Assembly: GCA_026786225.1 (NCBI GenBank)
Contig: JAJAYN010000205.1
Span: 1 to 18,517 of the forward strand
Direction: 5' to 3'
From: Burkholderiales bacterium
GTDB lineage: Bacteria > Pseudomonadota > Gammaproteobacteria > Burkholderiales > Usitatibacteraceae
Length of the DNA stretch: 18,517 bases
In this document: piece by piece, positions 15,128 to 18,517 of the stretch
Position numbering within the stretch: the stretch's first letter is position 1
Layout: every line of letters begins with the position of its first letter
Translations under genes and position numbers: made by a program
Notes under the pieces: generated by a model
Databases searched by the model: none
Told to the model about the DNA's origin: nothing
Seen by the model: the letters and a program-made list of their open reading frames with translations, nothing else

Positions 15128-15624
15128 AAGCAAGGCATCGTCGTTTCCTGTGGATTGCGATAGGGCTGTGCGTCGTCGGCGTTGCCGTTACGCTGGTATT
15201 GCGTGCCTTCAACTCCAATCTGGTGTTTTTCTTTACGCCAACCCAGGTCGCCGAAAACAAGGCGCCAGTGGATCGCACTTTCCGTATTGGCGGTTTGGTG
15301 AATGCGGGCAGCGTGAAGCGCCAGCCAGACGGACTCACGGTGAAATTCGATGTAACCGATACGGCCAAAACGATTCCTGTGATCTACACAGGTATTCTTC
15401 CCGACCTGTTCAAGGAAGGCAAAGGTGTGGTTGCGCAAGGCAAGATCGGGCCAGACGGCGTATTTCGTGCCGCTGAAGTGCTGGCCAAGCACGACGAGAA
15501 CTACATGCCGCCTGAGGCCGCTGAAGCGTTGAAGCAGGCCGGTAAATCAATCGACGGCGCGATGTTCGCCGGTCAGAAGCCTGTCACCACGCAAGCACCA
15601 AGTCCAACTAAACAATTGAATTAA
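15124..15624 (+). CDS. ccmE: Periplasmic heme chaperone CcmE
   Basis: CcmE receives heme from CcmC, binds it covalently through a histidine and passes it to CcmF. The 166-residue protein has an N-terminal membrane anchor at about 8-27, an OB-fold domain (FRIGGLVNAGSV and VIYTGILPDLFKEG) and the heme-attachment motif AEVLAKHDENYMPPE, with His123 and Tyr127 equivalent to His130 and Tyr134 of the E. coli protein. It is therefore the common His-type CcmE and not the Cys variant. The C-terminal tail is a flexible Thr/Pro/Gln-rich stretch. The start overlaps the ccmD stop; 17 bases separate it from ccmF. Confidence 0.97.
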   Translation: MKARHRRFLWIAIGLCVVGVAVTLVLRAFNSNLVFFFTPTQVAENKAPVDRTFRIGGLVNAGSVKRQPDGLTVKFDVTDTAKTIPVIYTGILPDLFKEGKGVVAQGKIGPDGVFRAAEVLAKHDENYMPPEAAEALKQAGKSIDGAMFAGQKPVTTQAPSPTKQLN

Positions 15625-15641
15625 TCACAGAGGCAATTACC

Positions 15642-17723
15642 ATGGTTCCAGAACTAGGCCATTTTTCGCTCATTCTTGCGCTCTGTCTTGCGGTTTCGCT
15701 GGCTATCCTGCCGTTGGTCGGCGCGTATCGCGCTGACGCGCGTCTGGTATCGCTCGCACGACCGCTGGCCCACGGCCAGTTCGTATTTATACTGTTCGCC
15801 TTTGCCTGTTTGATCTATTCATTTATCAGCAGCGACTTTTCAGTGCAGAACGTGGCCGCAAACTCGAACACTAAATTGCCGGTGTATTACCGTATCACGG
15901 CGTCCTGGGGCTCACACGAAGGCTCACTCCTGTTGTGGGTGCTGATGCTGGCCGGCTGGACGTTGGCAGTATCGATTTTCAGCCGCAACCTGCCGCAGGA
16001 AGTGGTTGCGCGCGTGCTGGCGGTGATGGGTTTGACCATGGTCGGCTTTTTGTTATTCATGCTCTTGACCTCAAATCCGTTTGACCGTCTCTTCCCGGCG
16101 GCCATTGAGGGGCGAGACCTCAATCCCCTGCTGCAGGACCCCGGCATGATTTACCACCCGCCCATGCTCTATATGGGCTATGTGGGCTTCTCGGTCGCGT
16201 TTGCGTTTGCGGTGGCGGCATTGATCGGCGGAAAGCTCGATGCCACATGGGCGCGGTGGTCGCGTCCCTGGACAACGGCGGCCTGGTGCTTTCTGACGCT
16301 GGGTATCGCACTCGGCTCGGCGTGGGCGTATTACGAGTTGGGTTGGGGCGGCTGGTGGTTCTGGGACCCGGTGGAGAATGCGTCATTTATGCCGTGGCTG
16401 GTTGGTACGGCGCTGATCCACTCGCTGGCGGTTACAGAAAAACGCGGCGTATTCAAAAGCTGGACGGTACTGCTCGCGATAATCGCGTTTTCACTTTCTC
16501 TCTTGGGGACATTTCTGGTTCGTTCAGGCGTGCTTACCTCCGTCCATGCGTTCGCCACTGATCCCAAGCGCGGCGTGTTCATCCTTGCCTTTTTGGCCGT
16601 GGTGATCGGCGGCTCGCTGGCGCTGTATGCATGGCGCGCACCGCAGCTGGGGCTCGGTAAAGTGCCGCGCGATTTTTCGCCGACATCGCGCGAATCTCTT
16701 CTGCTGGCCAACAACGTGCTGTTGGTCGTCGCCCTGCTCGCAGTGGTCTTGGGTACACTGTATCCGTTGTTTCTGGATGCCCTGAAGCTTGGCAAGATTT
16801 CGGTGGGGCCGCCCTATTTCGATGCCGTCTTCTATCCCTTGATGGCACCCGCTTTGTTCCTGATGGCGGTCGGGCCAATTTCGCGATGGCGCAATGCGAC
16901 GCTGCCGGACCTGGTCTCGCGACTGAAATGGGCATTTGGTATCGCCGTCGTGTCCGGGATCGCCATCCCCCTCATCATGGGCAAATGGACGCCGATGATT
17001 GCCTTGGGATTGCTGCTGGCGACGTGGATCATCGCGGCTTGTGTGACAGCAATGGCGCATCGATTTCACGCCACCCCGGGTGACAACTTGTTCGCGAAAT
17101 TTGCTGCCAATCGGTCCAGCTACTACGGCATGCATCTGGCGCACGTGGGTATCGCCGTATTCGTAATCGGCGTGACCTTGGTTAGAGGCTACGAGACTGA
17201 GCGTGATGTACGCATGGCACCGGGCCAGACGGTAACCGAGGGCGGATTTGACTTCAAGTTTGTGTCCGTTGCTGATGTGCCCGGCCCCAACTACGCCGCT
17301 TTGCAGGGCCGTTTCGAAGTCAGCAAAAATGGCAAGGTCGTGGAAACGATGTTGCCCGAAAAGCGCCGCTACTTCGCGTCGGGTCAAACGATGACCGAAG
17401 CGTCGATTGACTCTGGATTTGCCCGCGATATTTATGTTGCACTCGGTGAACCCGTCGAAGGTGCAAATGACGGCGCGTGGGGCGTGCGCATTTATGTGAA
17501 GCCATTCATCAACTGGATTTGGGGCGGCTGTCTGCTAATGGCGCTGGGCGGATTTTTGGCGTTGCTGGATCGGCGCTATCGGATAAAAGTAAAGGCACCA
17601 ATATCCGCGACGCCAGCGGCTTCATTGCCAACGGCTTCACTGGCATCGCCTGCAACGGCGACCGCCAAATCGAAACGTCGCAAAGCGGCTTCACCGAAGG
17701 CTGGCACTCAGGCTGCGCAATAA
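15642..17723 (+). CDS. ccmF: Cytochrome c heme lyase membrane subunit CcmF
   Basis: CcmF takes heme from CcmE and, with CcmH and CcmI, attaches it to the CXXCH motifs of apocytochromes in the periplasm. The 693-residue polytopic protein shows the family landmarks: ASWGSHEGSLLLWV at about 88, DPGMIYHPPMLYMGYVG at about 165, and the WWD segment GWGGWWFWDPVENASFMPW at about 233-251, followed by FLVRSGVLTSVHAFA. A conserved periplasmic domain lies near the C-terminus. It ends with a low-complexity Ala/Ser/Thr/Lys-rich tail of about 45 residues, which makes it longer than the E. coli protein. An AGAGG eight bases upstream supports the start. Confidence 0.97.
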   Translation: MVPELGHFSLILALCLAVSLAILPLVGAYRADARLVSLARPLAHGQFVFILFAFACLIYSFISSDFSVQNVAANSNTKLPVYYRITASWGSHEGSLLLWVLMLAGWTLAVSIFSRNLPQEVVARVLAVMGLTMVGFLLFMLLTSNPFDRLFPAAIEGRDLNPLLQDPGMIYHPPMLYMGYVGFSVAFAFAVAALIGGKLDATWARWSRPWTTAAWCFLTLGIALGSAWAYYELGWGGWWFWDPVENASFMPWLVGTALIHSLAVTEKRGVFKSWTVLLAIIAFSLSLLGTFLVRSGVLTSVHAFATDPKRGVFILAFLAVVIGGSLALYAWRAPQLGLGKVPRDFSPTSRESLLLANNVLLVVALLAVVLGTLYPLFLDALKLGKISVGPPYFDAVFYPLMAPALFLMAVGPISRWRNATLPDLVSRLKWAFGIAVVSGIAIPLIMGKWTPMIALGLLLATWIIAACVTAMAHRFHATPGDNLFAKFAANRSSYYGMHLAHVGIAVFVIGVTLVRGYETERDVRMAPGQTVTEGGFDFKFVSVADVPGPNYAALQGRFEVSKNGKVVETMLPEKRRYFASGQTMTEASIDSGFARDIYVALGEPVEGANDGAWGVRIYVKPFINWIWGGCLLMALGGFLALLDRRYRIKVKAPISATPAASLPTASLASPATATAKSKRRKAASPKAGTQAAQ

Positions 17724-17750
17724 GTCATGCCGAATAGGAAATAGACACAC

Positions 17751-18287
17751 ATGCTGCGTACTTGGCGTTACTTTCTGCCTTTGGCGATATTTTTCGGACT
17801 GCTCTGGTTCCTTTACGCCGGCCTGTCGCTTAATCCGCGCGAGATTCCCTCTGCGTTGATCAACAAGCCAACACCCACTTTTGAACTTACCCAGTTGCAT
17901 AAGCCGGACAAGAAACTGGGAAATGCAGACATGAAAGGCAAGGTCTGGCTGCTCAATGTCTGGGGTTCGTGGTGTGTTTCGTGCCGGTACGAGCATCCGT
18001 TCCTGAATGAACTGGCAAAGGCGCAAGTGTTACCGATCATCGGACTCAACTGGAAAGACAAGCCCGAGGATGCGAAAGCGTGGCTGGTTAAATTCGGCGA
18101 TCCGTACACGGCGTCTGTAAGCGATCTGGACGGTCGCACCGCCATCGATTTTGGCGTGTACGGCGCACCGGAAACTTTTGTGATCGACGAGGCGGGCATG
18201 ATTCGCTACAAACATACCGGCCCCATCGACGCGACGGTGCTGCGCGAAAAGTTATTGCCCGTTATACGTGAGCTGAAAAAATCATGA
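17751..18287 (+). CDS. ccmG: Thiol:disulfide interchange protein CcmG/DsbE
   Basis: CcmG is a membrane-anchored thioredoxin-like protein that keeps the CXXCH cysteines of apocytochromes and the CcmH active site reduced, taking electrons from DsbD-type proteins. The 178-residue protein has an N-terminal anchor at about 7-26, the active-site motif WCVSC with Cys75 and Cys78, and the cis-proline segment GVYGAPETF at about 135-143, where the acidic Glu after the proline is typical of CcmG. An AGGAAA nine bases upstream supports the start. The stop overlaps the next ATG as ATGA. Confidence 0.95.
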   Translation: MLRTWRYFLPLAIFFGLLWFLYAGLSLNPREIPSALINKPTPTFELTQLHKPDKKLGNADMKGKVWLLNVWGSWCVSCRYEHPFLNELAKAQVLPIIGLNWKDKPEDAKAWLVKFGDPYTASVSDLDGRTAIDFGVYGAPETFVIDEAGMIRYKHTGPIDATVLREKLLPVIRELKKS

Positions 18288-18517
18288 CGCAAATTGCATA
18301 TTCCAACTCTAGCACTGGCGCGGCACCTGGCACACTTTTGCCCCGCAAAGCGCTACAGTGCTTGAGTTTCGCCTTTTTTTGTTGCGCGTTTGTATTCGCC
18401 GCCGACGCGCAAACACCGACGCCGGAAATGTCGCCGATGTCGCCAGCGTTGGAACAGCGTTTGAAAAAACTCGAAACCGAATTGCGTTGTCTGGTCTGCC
18501 AGAACCAGACGTTGGCC
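18284..18517 (+). CDS. ccmH: Cytochrome c maturation protein CcmH, N-terminal part (cut by window edge)
   Basis: Only the first 78 residues are present. A hydrophobic export segment at about 26-43 precedes a cleavage-like FAADAQ. The sequence then reads LEQRLKKLETELRCLVCQNQ, containing the LRCxxC redox motif (Cys69 and Cys72) that defines CcmH. CcmH forms a mixed disulfide with apocytochrome and works with CcmF and CcmI in heme ligation. The ATG overlaps the ccmG stop. The mature domain and the membrane anchor that follows it lie outside the window; whether a second ccmI follows cannot be seen. Confidence 0.92.
   Translation, partial: MTQIAYSNSSTGAAPGTLLPRKALQCLSFAFFCCAFVFAADAQTPTPEMSPMSPALEQRLKKLETELRCLVCQNQTLA

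Noticed and set aside
16524..17387. Open frame of 287 codons on the minus strand inside ccmF
   Set aside because: CcmF is certain on the plus strand; the antisense product is rich in Arg, His and Gln with no family resemblance.

Overview
The window reads as chromosomal DNA of a Gram-negative proteobacterium, most likely a betaproteobacterium. The grounds are a complete System I (Ccm) cytochrome c maturation operon, protein sequences of betaproteobacterial character, moderately high GC, and an outer-membrane beta-barrel with a C-terminal aromatic residue. The lineage is an inference; no rRNA or other phylogenetic marker is present. There are no tRNAs, rRNAs, insertion sequences, CRISPR arrays or integrase genes.

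Two gene blocks diverge from an intergenic region at about 11069-11440. The left block (minus strand, 11068 down to position 1 and beyond) holds six tightly packed genes. In transcription order they are: a five-helix membrane cytochrome b; an FHA domain/one-helix/decaheme c-type cytochrome fusion; a lipoprotein with two GlcG/HbpS-type domains; an outer-membrane beta-barrel; a decaheme cytochrome with a C-terminal LVIVD-type beta-propeller; and a cytochrome c554-like multiheme protein cut by the window edge. Several junctions are 4-nt ATGA overlaps or gaps of 1-6 nt, so this is almost certainly one transcript. The parts list suggests an electron path from the quinone pool, through the inner membrane and periplasm, to or across the outer membrane. 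It resembles porin-cytochrome conduits in logic, but its components are not those of MtrCAB, PioAB or the Geobacter conduits. The direction of electron flow and the substrate cannot be read from the sequence.

The right block (plus strand, 11441 to the end) is ccmI-ccmA-ccmB-ccmC-ccmD-ccmE-ccmF-ccmG-ccmH, with ccmH cut by the edge. It encodes heme export and handling (CcmABCD), the heme chaperone (CcmE), the heme ligation module (CcmF, CcmH, CcmI) and the thioredoxin-like reductant (CcmG). Two points stand out: ccmI lies first rather than at its usual place after ccmH, and ccmC carries an apparent one-base deletion near 14622-14632 that breaks its frame.

The blocks fit together functionally. 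The left operon needs at least 25 covalently attached hemes in the visible part alone, and the right operon supplies the machinery that attaches them.
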